The position numbers were made by a program, and so were the translations under genes. From Clostridiaceae bacterium (GTDB lineage: Bacteria; Bacillota; Clostridia; Lachnospirales; Lachnospiraceae): 58,136 bases of DNA. The notes beneath the pieces are model-generated. The model did not search any database. It worked only from the letters and a program-made list of their open reading frames with translations, and was not told where the DNA came from. The first letter of the stretch is position 1. Each line of letters opens with the position of its first letter. This document shows positions 16,865-24,995 of the stretch, one piece after another. The stretch spans positions 1 through 58,136 of the forward strand of contig JAGZXV010000012.1 in assembly GCA_018378255.1 (NCBI GenBank), written 5' to 3'.

Positions 16865-16951
16865 TTGGTAAAAGTGCATAAAAAATCTAGTGAGATTTGT
16901 GCTATGAAAGAAAATGCATGGTTGCTTTCATGAAAGGAACAAGACTATAAT
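16865..16951 (+). repeat. Promoter repeat, copy B (LacI gene promoter)
   Basis: Second copy of the repeat at 16621. TTGCTT (16922-16927), 18 bases, TATAAT (16946-16951). CTTTCATGAAAG (16925-16936) is a perfect 12-bp palindrome overlapping the -35, a likely operator. This is the apparent promoter for the LacI-sulfatase-TctCBA genes, probably autoregulated. Confidence 0.65.
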
Positions 16952-16957
16952 GTGAAC

Positions 16958-17108
16958 GTAACAGCTCAGACGGCGGGAAAATTAATAAGGAAAGCCGCGT
17001 CAAGCCCGCTTGTAAGCCGCTTCCTTTATTAATTTTCACATCGGATGGGCATCCGATGCTTCTTGACCGGCTTTTTCGGTCAAGAAGATGAGCCGCCTGA
17101 ACTGTTAC
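16958..17108 (+). other. Strongly folded 151-bp element in the LacI leader (MITE-like or structured RNA)
   Basis: The ends (16958-16976 and 17093-17108) are inverted repeats pairing over 16 bp with one mismatch and one 3-nt bulge. They enclose three hairpins: 16977-17037 (16-bp stem with one bulge), 17039-17058 (CATCGGAT/ATCCGATG, perfect) and 17059-17087 (CTTCTTGACCG/CGGTCAAGAAG, perfect). The 8 bp on either side, ATGTGAAC and ATGCGGAC, agree at six positions, like an aged target duplication. In promoter copy A nothing is inserted at the same point. So it may be an inserted non-autonomous element, yet as RNA it would fold as a four-way junction just after the start of transcription. Confidence 0.6.
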
Positions 17109-17123
17109 ATGCGGACAGTTCAG
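17097..17123 (+). promoter_or_regulatory. Hairpin competing with the outer stem of the leader element
   Basis: CTGAACTGT (17097-17105) pairs perfectly with ACAGTTCAG (17115-17123). Its left arm is also the 3' strand of the outer stem of the element at 16958-17108, so the two folds exclude each other. It ends just before GAGAGGAGGGG, the LacI ribosome site. Confidence 0.5.
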
Positions 17124-17135
17124 GGAGAGGAGGGG

Positions 17136-18137
17136 ATGGATATTCAGAAGCTGACAATCTATGAAATATCTAAACTGGCAGGAGTTTCCATAACAACTGT
17201 TTCACGGGTCTTAAATGGAAGCGATAAAGTGAATGCTGAAACGAAGATGAAAGTGGAAGAGGTAATTCACAGATACGGTTATGTGCCAAAGCAGTCAGCC
17301 CGCAATTTTACAAGAAAAGAGGGGTTAGCCGTTGGACTGCTGATGGATGATATACGGCATGCTTACATGTCGGAACTGGCATATGCGATTAATCAGGAAT
17401 TGGGGATTTGGAAAGTTGAACCTGTGCTGTGCAATATACCGGATATTGAAAGGGAATTCATCACACAGGTAGATAATTTGGTTGAGAAAAAAGTTAATGG
17501 AATCATTTTATTGGGGTCTGTATTTGAAAATAAAATATGCAGGGTGGCTATTGAAAAACGTTACTCTGAAATACCGTTTGTCACTGTCAATGCAAATCTT
17601 GCGCTGCCGAACGTAAGAGAAGTCCTGCAGGACCAAATCCAGGGGACAAGAGATGCGGTCAGGTATTTATATCAGTGCGGCAAACGGAAAATCGGATGGA
17701 TCTATTATCATAAATCCCACTCAGACAGGAAAAAGCATGAGGGCTTTCTGCAAGGGGCACAAGAATACAAATTACCTGTAGATTACATGTGTGAAACGAA
17801 CGATAAAAGTCTGGAGGAAGGAATCAAGGCAACGGAAATGCTGCTCCGTAACCATCCTGATACGGATGCGGTTATATACTCCAGTGACAGCCTGGCAGTG
17901 GGAGGGATCCATTACATGAACAGAAACCACATTCCAATCCCAGACCGGATTGCAGTGGTTGGATTCAATAATTCAAGAAGTGCAAAGGAATGCTATCCCA
18001 CACTCACGTCCATTGATAATAAGACCAGCGATGCCGGAAGAGCGGCCGCACAGATGATGATCGATATCCTGAACGGTCAGAAAACCGAAAATCAAATGCT
18101 GGTTTGCGGATTAGAAATACGGGAAAGCACTCCCTGA
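17136..18137 (+). CDS. LacI-family transcriptional regulator
   Basis: About 333 residues. The N-terminal HTH is IYEISKLAGVSITTVSRVLN, followed by the hinge and a periplasmic-binding-like effector domain with typical VIYSSDSLAVGG and IAVVGFNNS motifs. The ATG at 17136 places the HTH at the usual position and has GAGAGGAGGGG before it; the ATG at 17088 would start inside a leader hairpin and is less likely. It probably represses its own promoter (palindrome at 16925) and the downstream sulfatase and TctCBA genes. The effector is unknown. Confidence 0.88.
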   Translation: MDIQKLTIYEISKLAGVSITTVSRVLNGSDKVNAETKMKVEEVIHRYGYVPKQSARNFTRKEGLAVGLLMDDIRHAYMSELAYAINQELGIWKVEPVLCNIPDIEREFITQVDNLVEKKVNGIILLGSVFENKICRVAIEKRYSEIPFVTVNANLALPNVREVLQDQIQGTRDAVRYLYQCGKRKIGWIYYHKSHSDRKKHEGFLQGAQEYKLPVDYMCETNDKSLEEGIKATEMLLRNHPDTDAVIYSSDSLAVGGIHYMNRNHIPIPDRIAVVGFNNSRSAKECYPTLTSIDNKTSDAGRAAAQMMIDILNGQKTENQMLVCGLEIRESTP

Positions 18138-18160
18138 AGTAAGGAAGAAAGGAATCATTT

Positions 18161-19594
18161 ATGAGTAAACCAAATGTAATTTTTTTGATTCAGGATCAGA
18201 TGCAGCAGCAGGTATTGCAGCCGGAATCCTCTTGTCTTATGCCAAATTTGAAAAAAATGGCAGAAGACGGCATTAGTTTCAGCCGCGCTTATACATGCAA
18301 TGCGATCTGCTCTCCGGCCCGGGCGTCATTTCTGACAGGTACACTTCCCCATATTCACGGTATGGTGGACTGTACTCATACTGTGCCTGAATATAGAGCG
18401 GAATTTGATGATAATCTGGATACATTGACTCAGGCTTTCCATGATACAGGCTACCATGTATCTTATTTTGGCAAATGGCATATAGAGCGGTCGCATGAGC
18501 TGGAAAGATTCGGAGTTGATACATATAAAACGGAAAAACACATTCCAGGATTTCATGTGACGGTAGAGGACCAGGTAGTGCTGAAAACTCCTGGATATGA
18601 AGATAAGATGGTATGCGGCATTTTTTCAGAAGGCGTGGAAAAGACGGAAGAACATTATATTTATCAGGAAGTGATAAAAGATATAGAAGAACATGGAGCG
18701 GATGGAAGACCGTTCTGCACCTTTATTTCAACCTACGCTCCACATGATCCATACTGTGTTCCGAAAGAAATATATGATCTGTATGAGGATGCAGATTTAA
18801 AGCTTTCTGAGAATTTTTTGGATTCTATGGAGGATAAGCCGGCAGTTTACCGCCGCATGAGAGATGTGCTTTCGGTGCTCTCGGAATCGGATTTTCTGAA
18901 AGCGAAGCGCTGCTATTACAGTTACTGCACCCTGGTAGATCAGCAGGTGGGCAGGTTGATTCAATATTTAAAAGAGAAGAACCTCTATGACAATACGCTG
19001 ATTGTCTGCATGTCTGATCATGGAGATATGATGGGAGCTCATGGACTAATGATGAAGAGTGTGGAACCATTTGAGGAGATTTACCACATTCCGCTTTTGA
19101 TGAAGCTGCCAGAGCAGGAGAGCGCCGGTATGAAAGCGGATTTCTATATCAATACCTATGAAATTGCCCCGACTGTACTGGAACTGGCAGGAGTTCGGGG
19201 ATTGCGGGGAAAACATGTGGGCATTTCCATGGCGCCGTGGATCAGGAGAGAAAAAAAGGACAATCACTATGCATTTGCAGAGTTCTTCGGCCAGAGATAT
19301 GCGTATACACAGCGCATTTACTGGGAAGATGATATGAAATATGTTTTTAATGCATTCGACGAAGATGAACTTTATGATCTAAAACGGGATCCGTTTGAAA
19401 TGACCAATTTAAATCATAATGCCCGGTATCAGGAGAAGAAAAAAAACCTATGTGCTAAAATGTGGGAACGCATTAAGGATACAGAGGACTTTTGTCTGGC
19501 AGATGCGGAATATTATCTGATGCGGTTCGCTCCGGTTGGTCCCGGTGAGAAAAAGCAAAACGGTGAGTATTCTATCTACAATAAAAAGTTCTGA
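18161..19594 (+). CDS. Cys-type sulfatase (S1 family), cytoplasmic
   Basis: 477 residues. CSPARASFLTGT near residue 49 carries the Cys that becomes formylglycine; FGKWHIERSH and CMSDHGDMMGAHG are the other conserved active-site motifs. No signal peptide. It cleaves a sulfate ester of an imported compound. It is 23 bases after the LacI gene and is followed by a complete tripartite tricarboxylate transporter, so its substrate is more likely a small sulfated organic anion than a polysaccharide. It is not closely parallel to the sulfatase at 2373 outside the motifs. Confidence 0.9.
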   Translation: MSKPNVIFLIQDQMQQQVLQPESSCLMPNLKKMAEDGISFSRAYTCNAICSPARASFLTGTLPHIHGMVDCTHTVPEYRAEFDDNLDTLTQAFHDTGYHVSYFGKWHIERSHELERFGVDTYKTEKHIPGFHVTVEDQVVLKTPGYEDKMVCGIFSEGVEKTEEHYIYQEVIKDIEEHGADGRPFCTFISTYAPHDPYCVPKEIYDLYEDADLKLSENFLDSMEDKPAVYRRMRDVLSVLSESDFLKAKRCYYSYCTLVDQQVGRLIQYLKEKNLYDNTLIVCMSDHGDMMGAHGLMMKSVEPFEEIYHIPLLMKLPEQESAGMKADFYINTYEIAPTVLELAGVRGLRGKHVGISMAPWIRREKKDNHYAFAEFFGQRYAYTQRIYWEDDMKYVFNAFDEDELYDLKRDPFEMTNLNHNARYQEKKKNLCAKMWERIKDTEDFCLADAEYYLMRFAPVGPGEKKQNGEYSIYNKKF

Positions 19595-19733
19595 TACTGC
19601 GTCTGTACCAAAGGCCACGGACAGAGGCTGTTATAAAATGAAGAATACACAATATACCATCAAGAGCACCCAACAATTAATATCATGATATCGGCATTTA
19701 AAAATCGATATGAAAATTCAGGAGGAAAAGGAT

Positions 19734-20777
19734 ATGTTTAAGAAGCGTTTGTTAGCATTAGCGAGTATAGTATCTATGGCAGTATCCATGACGGCATGCG
19801 GAACTTCTTCTTCAGGAACCCCAGCGCCGACCGCTGGACAGACCGCAGCAGAGAAACCAGGGGAGGCAGAAAAAACAGAAACTGCAGGCGTATATACACC
19901 CAAAGGGGATTTTAACATCCGTGTATTTGCGGCAGCAGGCGGTGTGGCTGATACCATTACACGCATTACGGCCCAGAGCCTTCAGGAGGAATATGGAACA
20001 ACGATGATTGTCAATAATCTGACCGGAGCAAGCGGGGCTGTTGCAGCAGCGGATCTGGATGCTTATGAGCCATCTATCAATGAAATGGCTGTTGTAAGTA
20101 TGAGCCTTTTTACAATGGCTCCATTGATGAATAAAGATTTAAATATAAATATAGATGATTATGAAATGGTGGGATCTTTGATCCGCGATGAATTTGTACT
20201 GTTTGTTTCCAAGGACAGCGGAATAAAGAGCTGGGAGGAGCTGGCAGAGTACGGAAAGAGCAATCAGATTATATATGCCTCAAACACACCGGGTGGAAAT
20301 ACCCATATTGTTCAAACGGCGTTATTCGGCGAAGCCGGATTAGACGCTCAGGCACTCACTTCTGACGGAAGCAACAAGGATATTCTGGCCTGTATGTCCG
20401 GTGATGCTATTTGCGGCAGCGCGACCACCACTCTTGCAAAGCCTTACGTAGAGAGTGGAGATATCATACCGATTGGTATATTTTCAAAGGATGTTTATAC
20501 AGGGTATGAAGGATATGAAGTTCCGACGATGGCCAGCCTTGGATACGATATCACCATTCCATCTTATAACTTCCTCATTACCCGGGCCGGAGTAGATAAG
20601 GCGGAAATTGATGGATTTTTCCAGGCAGTTCTTGCATGCAGAGAAACTGACAAATTTAAAGAACTGGCAGCAGCTTCCGGCTATGAACCGGATAATACGG
20701 ACAGTGATACGCTGCGTGCAGAGATTGAGTTTTATGCAAATGAATGTAAGGAAATCTATGATAAATATTACAAGTAG
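19734..20777 (+). CDS. tctC: TctC-type substrate-binding lipoprotein
   Basis: About 347 residues. Lipoprotein signal with lipobox ending at Cys22 (MTAC), then a TctC/Bug-fold domain; AGGVADTITRITAQSL and NNLTGASGAVAA are the loops that bind carboxylates in this family. The ATG at 19734 follows GGAGG; a start at 19710 would delay the signal sequence. It captures a carboxylated solute for TctB-TctA. The 139-bp gap to the sulfatase contains an ATATCATGATAT palindrome (19680) but no obvious terminator. Confidence 0.88.
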   Translation: MFKKRLLALASIVSMAVSMTACGTSSSGTPAPTAGQTAAEKPGEAEKTETAGVYTPKGDFNIRVFAAAGGVADTITRITAQSLQEEYGTTMIVNNLTGASGAVAAADLDAYEPSINEMAVVSMSLFTMAPLMNKDLNINIDDYEMVGSLIRDEFVLFVSKDSGIKSWEELAEYGKSNQIIYASNTPGGNTHIVQTALFGEAGLDAQALTSDGSNKDILACMSGDAICGSATTTLAKPYVESGDIIPIGIFSKDVYTGYEGYEVPTMASLGYDITIPSYNFLITRAGVDKAEIDGFFQAVLACRETDKFKELAAASGYEPDNTDSDTLRAEIEFYANECKEIYDKYYK

Positions 20778-20815
20778 GACGGATTTTGCATGGATGGAAA
20801 GGAAGTTGGAAACAG

Positions 20816-21259
20816 ATGCGGATTAAATACAAATTAAATTTATCAGCGGGCTGTCTGGCCGTACTGGGGGCGATCATCCTTTTTCTGATCATTCCTTCAC
20901 AGGTTGGGCTGGAAACTCAGTCAGTGCAGGGGATCACCTCACGGTCATTGCCGTATGCACTTTGTGTACTGATGGCGGTATGCGGTGCGGGATTAATTGT
21001 TCAAAGTTTGATATTGAAAAAGGATGAAGTAAAGGAATTGGAGATTAAGCAGGAAGTAAAAGGAATCTGCTATATGCTGCTCCTGCTGGTATATGGTTAT
21101 GGCTTTTCACGCAGCTTTCTGGTTTCAACCCTCTTTTGGGGAGCGGCTACATTGGCTTTCACGAAATGTAAAAAAGTTTCCTATTATGCAATTATCGTTG
21201 TTACCGTTGTGGCTTTGTACTTTATATTTACCCGTCTGCTTCATGTCAGATTACCTTAG
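20816..21259 (+). CDS. tctB: TctB-type small membrane subunit
   Basis: About 147 residues with four hydrophobic segments (near residues 8-28, 45-62, 82-110 and 118-138), matching the four-TM TctB family. The start is placed at ATG 20816, directly before the first membrane helix. It is the poorly conserved small subunit of the secondary transporter formed with TctA. Its place between tctC and tctA is the standard order and makes the assignment firm despite low conservation. Confidence 0.82.
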   Translation: MRIKYKLNLSAGCLAVLGAIILFLIIPSQVGLETQSVQGITSRSLPYALCVLMAVCGAGLIVQSLILKKDEVKELEIKQEVKGICYMLLLLVYGYGFSRSFLVSTLFWGAATLAFTKCKKVSYYAIIVVTVVALYFIFTRLLHVRLP

Positions 21260-21279
21260 GAAAAGGAGGGAGGAGTGGT

Positions 21280-22764
21280 ATGGAACTGGTTGTTTCTGCA
21301 TTGGGTCAATTGCTGACCATAGAAAACTTTATATTTCTTAATATCGGAACTTTTATCGGCATTATTTTTGGCGCAATTCCCGGAATGAGCGGGAATCTGG
21401 GGATTACTGTATTTCTGCCGTTTACATTTTCCATGGGAACCGTACCGGCGCTGCTGATGCTCTGCGGTATCTTTTTCGGATCGAATTTCGGCGGTTCCAT
21501 CAGTGCGATTTTAATCAATACACCAGGTACGAATGGAGCCTGTGCCACATTGCTGGACGGGTATCCGCTGGCAAAAAAGGGGCATCCGCTAAAGGCTTTG
21601 GATATGGCATTGATTGCGTCCACATTCGGCGGACTGGTCAGCGCATTGTGTCTTCTGTTTTTCTCGCCGCAGATCAGCAAGGTGGCTATGAGCTTTGGCG
21701 CGCCGGAATATTTTGCACTGGCGTTGTTTGGATTATCTATTATAGCTTCTGTCAGCGGTAAAAGCATTATGAAAGGCTTAATCAGCGGTTCGGTAGGAAT
21801 GCTGGTAGCCACAGTTGGGATCGATAGTGTCAGCGGAATGACAAGATTTACCTTTGGCAATATAAAAATGTATAATGGCGTAAAGATGATTGCTGTTCTC
21901 CTGGGAGTATATGCAGTAGCCCAGTTGATCGCCCGGATCAATGGAACGGAAGCGGGCGGACAAGCCAGCAGTCTTGATATGAAAGGGATGGAATCAGACC
22001 GGGTATCTTTGCGTGAGGTAAAGAGCGTGCTGCCTACAATGGGGAAATCTTCCGTCATCGGTTCGGTCATCGGTGCGATTCCTGGTACCGGAAGCGCCAT
22101 TGCAGCCTACATATCCTATAATGAAGCGAAAAGAAGAGCAAAACCGGATGAGCATTTTGGAGAAGGGGAGCTGAAAGGAATCGCAGCGCCGGAATCAGCC
22201 AATAACGGGGCGACAGCCTCCTGTCTGATTCCGCTGCTGACACTGGGAATTCCGGGGGATGCAGTTGCGGCAACGCTTATGGGAGCATTTACTATGCATG
22301 GTCTGGTGGTTGGCCCCAAACTGTTTGCATCATCCGGACCTGTGATCTATGCGATGATGATTGGGTGTGTGATAGCTCAGTTGTTCATGTATTTACAGGG
22401 ACGTTATCTGATGCCGGTATTTGTCAAGATCACCCATATTCCGCAGGATCTTCTGACCGCGCTTTTGATGGTGGTCTGCTGTGCCGGTGCATTTGCAATT
22501 GCCAATTCGCCGTTTGAAGTCTATGTAATGCTTGTTTTTGGCGTAGTTGCCTATGTGATGAATAAGTTTGGTTTTCCGCCGGTTCCAATTGTGCTGGGAA
22601 TGGTTTTGGGTCCCATTGCTGAATCGAATCTGCGTAACTCTCTGACTTTATCAAAAGGGAGCTGGATGATTTTTGTACAGAGGCCCATCTGCCTGATGTT
22701 CATTGTTTTGACCGTTGTTTTGATTTTTCTTTTAAAGAGAAGTGCAAAGAAAAATGGGTTATAA
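21280..22764 (+). CDS. tctA: TctA-type large membrane subunit
   Basis: 494 residues with about 12 membrane segments. The two conserved TctA signatures are visible: GAIPGMSGNLGITVFLPFTF and the related repeat GAIPGTGSAIAAYISYNEAK, plus GTPGTN-like (NTPGTNGACATLLDGYPLAK) and PESANNGATA motifs. It is the channel subunit of an ion-driven carboxylate importer. The start at 21280 follows AAGGAGGGAGGAG. It closes the LacI-sulfatase-TctCBA unit. Confidence 0.93.
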   Translation: MELVVSALGQLLTIENFIFLNIGTFIGIIFGAIPGMSGNLGITVFLPFTFSMGTVPALLMLCGIFFGSNFGGSISAILINTPGTNGACATLLDGYPLAKKGHPLKALDMALIASTFGGLVSALCLLFFSPQISKVAMSFGAPEYFALALFGLSIIASVSGKSIMKGLISGSVGMLVATVGIDSVSGMTRFTFGNIKMYNGVKMIAVLLGVYAVAQLIARINGTEAGGQASSLDMKGMESDRVSLREVKSVLPTMGKSSVIGSVIGAIPGTGSAIAAYISYNEAKRRAKPDEHFGEGELKGIAAPESANNGATASCLIPLLTLGIPGDAVAATLMGAFTMHGLVVGPKLFASSGPVIYAMMIGCVIAQLFMYLQGRYLMPVFVKITHIPQDLLTALLMVVCCAGAFAIANSPFEVYVMLVFGVVAYVMNKFGFPPVPIVLGMVLGPIAESNLRNSLTLSKGSWMIFVQRPICLMFIVLTVVLIFLLKRSAKKNGL

Positions 22765-22839
22765 AAAAACACGGCCATTTTACTAATGGATCTGCAATAC
22801 AATGTATTATGAAAACCTCTTTTATTTAAGCGATACCCA

Positions 22840-23010
22840 GCTAAGAGAAGGGGCTGCCCTGGGATGGGGGTGGACTGGCCGCAGGCCGGGGAGCAGAAGG
22901 GACCGCGGCGGCTGATGGAAGAGATCGGCAGGACTTAGCGTAAATAAGGCAAAAAAGGCAGATGAATGTTGAATTCCGAATCAACATTCAAGGCAGCCCC
23001 TTCTCTTAGC
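22840..23010. repeat. 171-bp element bounded by 19-bp perfect inverted repeats
   Basis: The 19-bp arm at 22840-22858 (begins GCTAAGAGAAGG) is exactly complementary to 22992-23010. Inside are further hairpins, including TGAATGTTGA/TCAACATTCA (22963-22990) and GGCC-GCA-GGCC near 22877. It fills the gap between convergent tctA and the PrpR_N regulator gene, so it could end transcription both ways or be a non-autonomous mobile element. No target duplication was seen. Confidence 0.6.
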
Positions 23011-23017
23011 GTTACTC

Positions 23018-24796
23018 TCACTTATTCACAATCCTCCAAAGCGTTGTCCTGCATATCCCAAGTCTGGCCGCCGCCTGGCTCTGATTTCCTCCTGTTTCCG
23101 ATAACACCGCTTTAACGATATCCTTTTCAATGTCCTCTAACGGCTTATTCAGATTCAGCACGCTGGAAAGCGCGGAGGAAGAGGCCGGATTGGAATCCTC
23201 AGATTCCAGTATCCGCCTGACGCTCTCTTCCTGTATATAGGAAGAAGCGGCATTGGTCACAAGCTGGGTGATGACCCGTTTAAACTGTGTCAGGTTTCCG
23301 GGCCATTGGTATGATTCGATGAGATCAATGGCCTGAGGGGTGAAACCGATCACCTGTTTTGCCAGATCGATGTTCACGGTGCTGATATAAAGGCTGGATA
23401 ATGCCTGGATTTCTCCGGAACGCTCTCTTAACGGTATCATGCGGATCGTCAGGCAGGAGAGCTGGTTGATCAGGTTTGATACGTGGGAGGGGATTTTCTC
23501 TCCAGGCATGGTTGTATAGGATAAGATTACCCGGTTTCTGCGGCATAAGCCGGTATCGTAGAGAATGGATTTCAGTTTATCCGTTTTTGCAGCGGTGAGT
23601 TTTTCTATATTGCGGAAATATATGGTGATTTCCTGGCTGTTGATTGGGGAATTAACATGGTTGACTAAGAACGCCCATGTTTTATCCGAGGCCAGCTCAA
23701 AGTCGATTACCACGTAGGGGTGGTTTTGGTATTTTCCCTGGGTGTAGATGGTGGCGGCGGTCTGCTCTTTTCCGGCTCCGTTTTCCCCCAGGATCATGAC
23801 CGGATAGGGGGACTGGATGAGCTGCTGGAGGGACTGGGCGGAATCATAACCGGAGGACGACAGTTCCAGATAGTGGTATAAAAAGGTATCCACGGCCTCG
23901 CCGCGGGAAAATACGCGGATTTCATTTTTCGGAGCGGTGTAAGGTTTCTTTTGCTGGGAAAAATAGAACACTGTAAATGGGCTGTCACCGATTTCGATAT
24001 GCTTCTCCCGGACGGTTATGACCATGCCGTTGTTGGCCTTTGCTATAGTGGAATCTGTCTGCTGCACATTCTGCAGGCGCCTTACGGCAATGGAGACGGC
24101 CATATCCTTTTTAACTGTTTTCAGAGATGAGAAGATCATCTCTTTTTCTTTGTTAAAAACCAGTATTTCGTGGTCGCTCTGCTCTAACAGGGAACGGAGA
24201 AATTCTTCTCTTTCCCGGACGCGGGCCAGGGTGGTGCAGAGCCTGACTGCCTGGTCTATGGCCGAGGACAGGCTTTCCCGTCCGGTTGTTATCAGGATGG
24301 AGTTCAGGCCGTTCCTTCTGGCGATAGAATCGATACCCATGCCGGAGACGATCAGGCGGTATCCCTTATTTTTCAGACGTTCCATCAGAGGAACGGCGTC
24401 TTCTAATGTAAAGAGTGTATGGATATCCAGGTCAAGCTGCAGAAGATCCCGTAGCAGATGGGCGCTGTTGGTCACCGGCGTGAACCCGACGATGGCATAG
24501 GGTTCATTGAAATTATCCGCCAGTTTCATGGCATGGAGCACATCATAAAATGACAGCGGAAATTCGATGACCGGGATCTGTGTTACTTTTTTAATCATGG
24601 AAGCCGTTTCGCCGCGGGAAAGGATGGCGTCATAGTCGATGGAAGATCGCTGCTGCACAATCTCCACAGCGCTGTAAAGATTTCCCACATAAGCGTCCAT
24701 ATCCACATGTTCCATTGCAGATACGATTTCGTATAATTGGCTTTGAATGCTTTCGCTGGGTGCGATTGCTAATAATTTAATTTTTCTTCTGCTCAT
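23018..24796 (-). CDS. PrpR_N-type sensor with degenerate AAA+ domain and Fis HTH
   Basis: 592 residues. Residues 1-190 are a PrpR N-terminal (propionate-regulator-like) ligand-binding domain; a PAS-like region follows to about 310; an AAA+ domain has Walker A GENGAGKE near 335; a Fis-type HTH (NQSQAAARLGICRTTLWRIV) closes the protein. The GAFTGA loop that sigma-54 activators use to contact RNA polymerase cannot be found, and the domain is generally degenerate. It probably regulates through sigma-70-type promoters. It is divergent from the ABC-dehydrogenase operon at 24996, its likely target, and may bind the TGTTTA palindrome at 24871. Confidence 0.83.
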   Translation of the reverse strand: MSRRKIKLLAIAPSESIQSQLYEIVSAMEHVDMDAYVGNLYSAVEIVQQRSSIDYDAILSRGETASMIKKVTQIPVIEFPLSFYDVLHAMKLADNFNEPYAIVGFTPVTNSAHLLRDLLQLDLDIHTLFTLEDAVPLMERLKNKGYRLIVSGMGIDSIARRNGLNSILITTGRESLSSAIDQAVRLCTTLARVREREEFLRSLLEQSDHEILVFNKEKEMIFSSLKTVKKDMAVSIAVRRLQNVQQTDSTIAKANNGMVITVREKHIEIGDSPFTVFYFSQQKKPYTAPKNEIRVFSRGEAVDTFLYHYLELSSSGYDSAQSLQQLIQSPYPVMILGENGAGKEQTAATIYTQGKYQNHPYVVIDFELASDKTWAFLVNHVNSPINSQEITIYFRNIEKLTAAKTDKLKSILYDTGLCRRNRVILSYTTMPGEKIPSHVSNLINQLSCLTIRMIPLRERSGEIQALSSLYISTVNIDLAKQVIGFTPQAIDLIESYQWPGNLTQFKRVITQLVTNAASSYIQEESVRRILESEDSNPASSSALSSVLNLNKPLEDIEKDIVKAVLSETGGNQSQAAARLGICRTTLWRIVNK

Positions 24797-24870
24797 TTTT
24801 CTATGAATCCCTCCCGTACTGTTTAATTTATATACAATAATACCACTTGTAAATTAGAATTACAATAAAA

Positions 24871-24887
24871 TGTTTAAAAAATAAACA
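24871..24887. promoter_or_regulatory. Candidate operator of the PrpR_N-type regulator
   Basis: TGTTTA and TAAACA are perfect inverted half-sites around five A residues. It lies 74 bp before the regulator start and just upstream of the divergent promoter at 24907. A near-identical site is at 16493. Confidence 0.5.
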
Positions 24888-24906
24888 AAAACAAATTGTA
24901 TTTAGA

Positions 24907-24934
24907 TTGAAACAATTGTCAAAATGTCTATAAT
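24907..24934 (+). promoter_or_regulatory. Promoter of the ABC-dehydrogenase operon
   Basis: TTGAAA and a consensus TATAAT are 16 bases apart. It is the best sigma-70-type match in the divergent region and does not have the GG-N10-GC form of a sigma-54 promoter, in line with the missing GAFTGA loop. Confidence 0.55.
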
Positions 24935-24995
24935 TAAATCATCGGGAGGAAAAAACAGATTTTGACAAAAAAGAATTCAAAAAGGAGAAGGGAAC

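Noticed and set aside
16958..17135. T-box or known riboswitch in the LacI leader
   Set aside because: No T-box sequence or other conserved riboswitch core was recognised, and the downstream genes are not amino-acid or cofactor genes; it is kept as an unclassified element.
21306..22100. 264-codon open frame on the minus strand
   Set aside because: It lies wholly inside tctA, reads as low-complexity Pro/Ile-rich sequence with no family signature and has no ribosome site; it is a shadow of the membrane gene.
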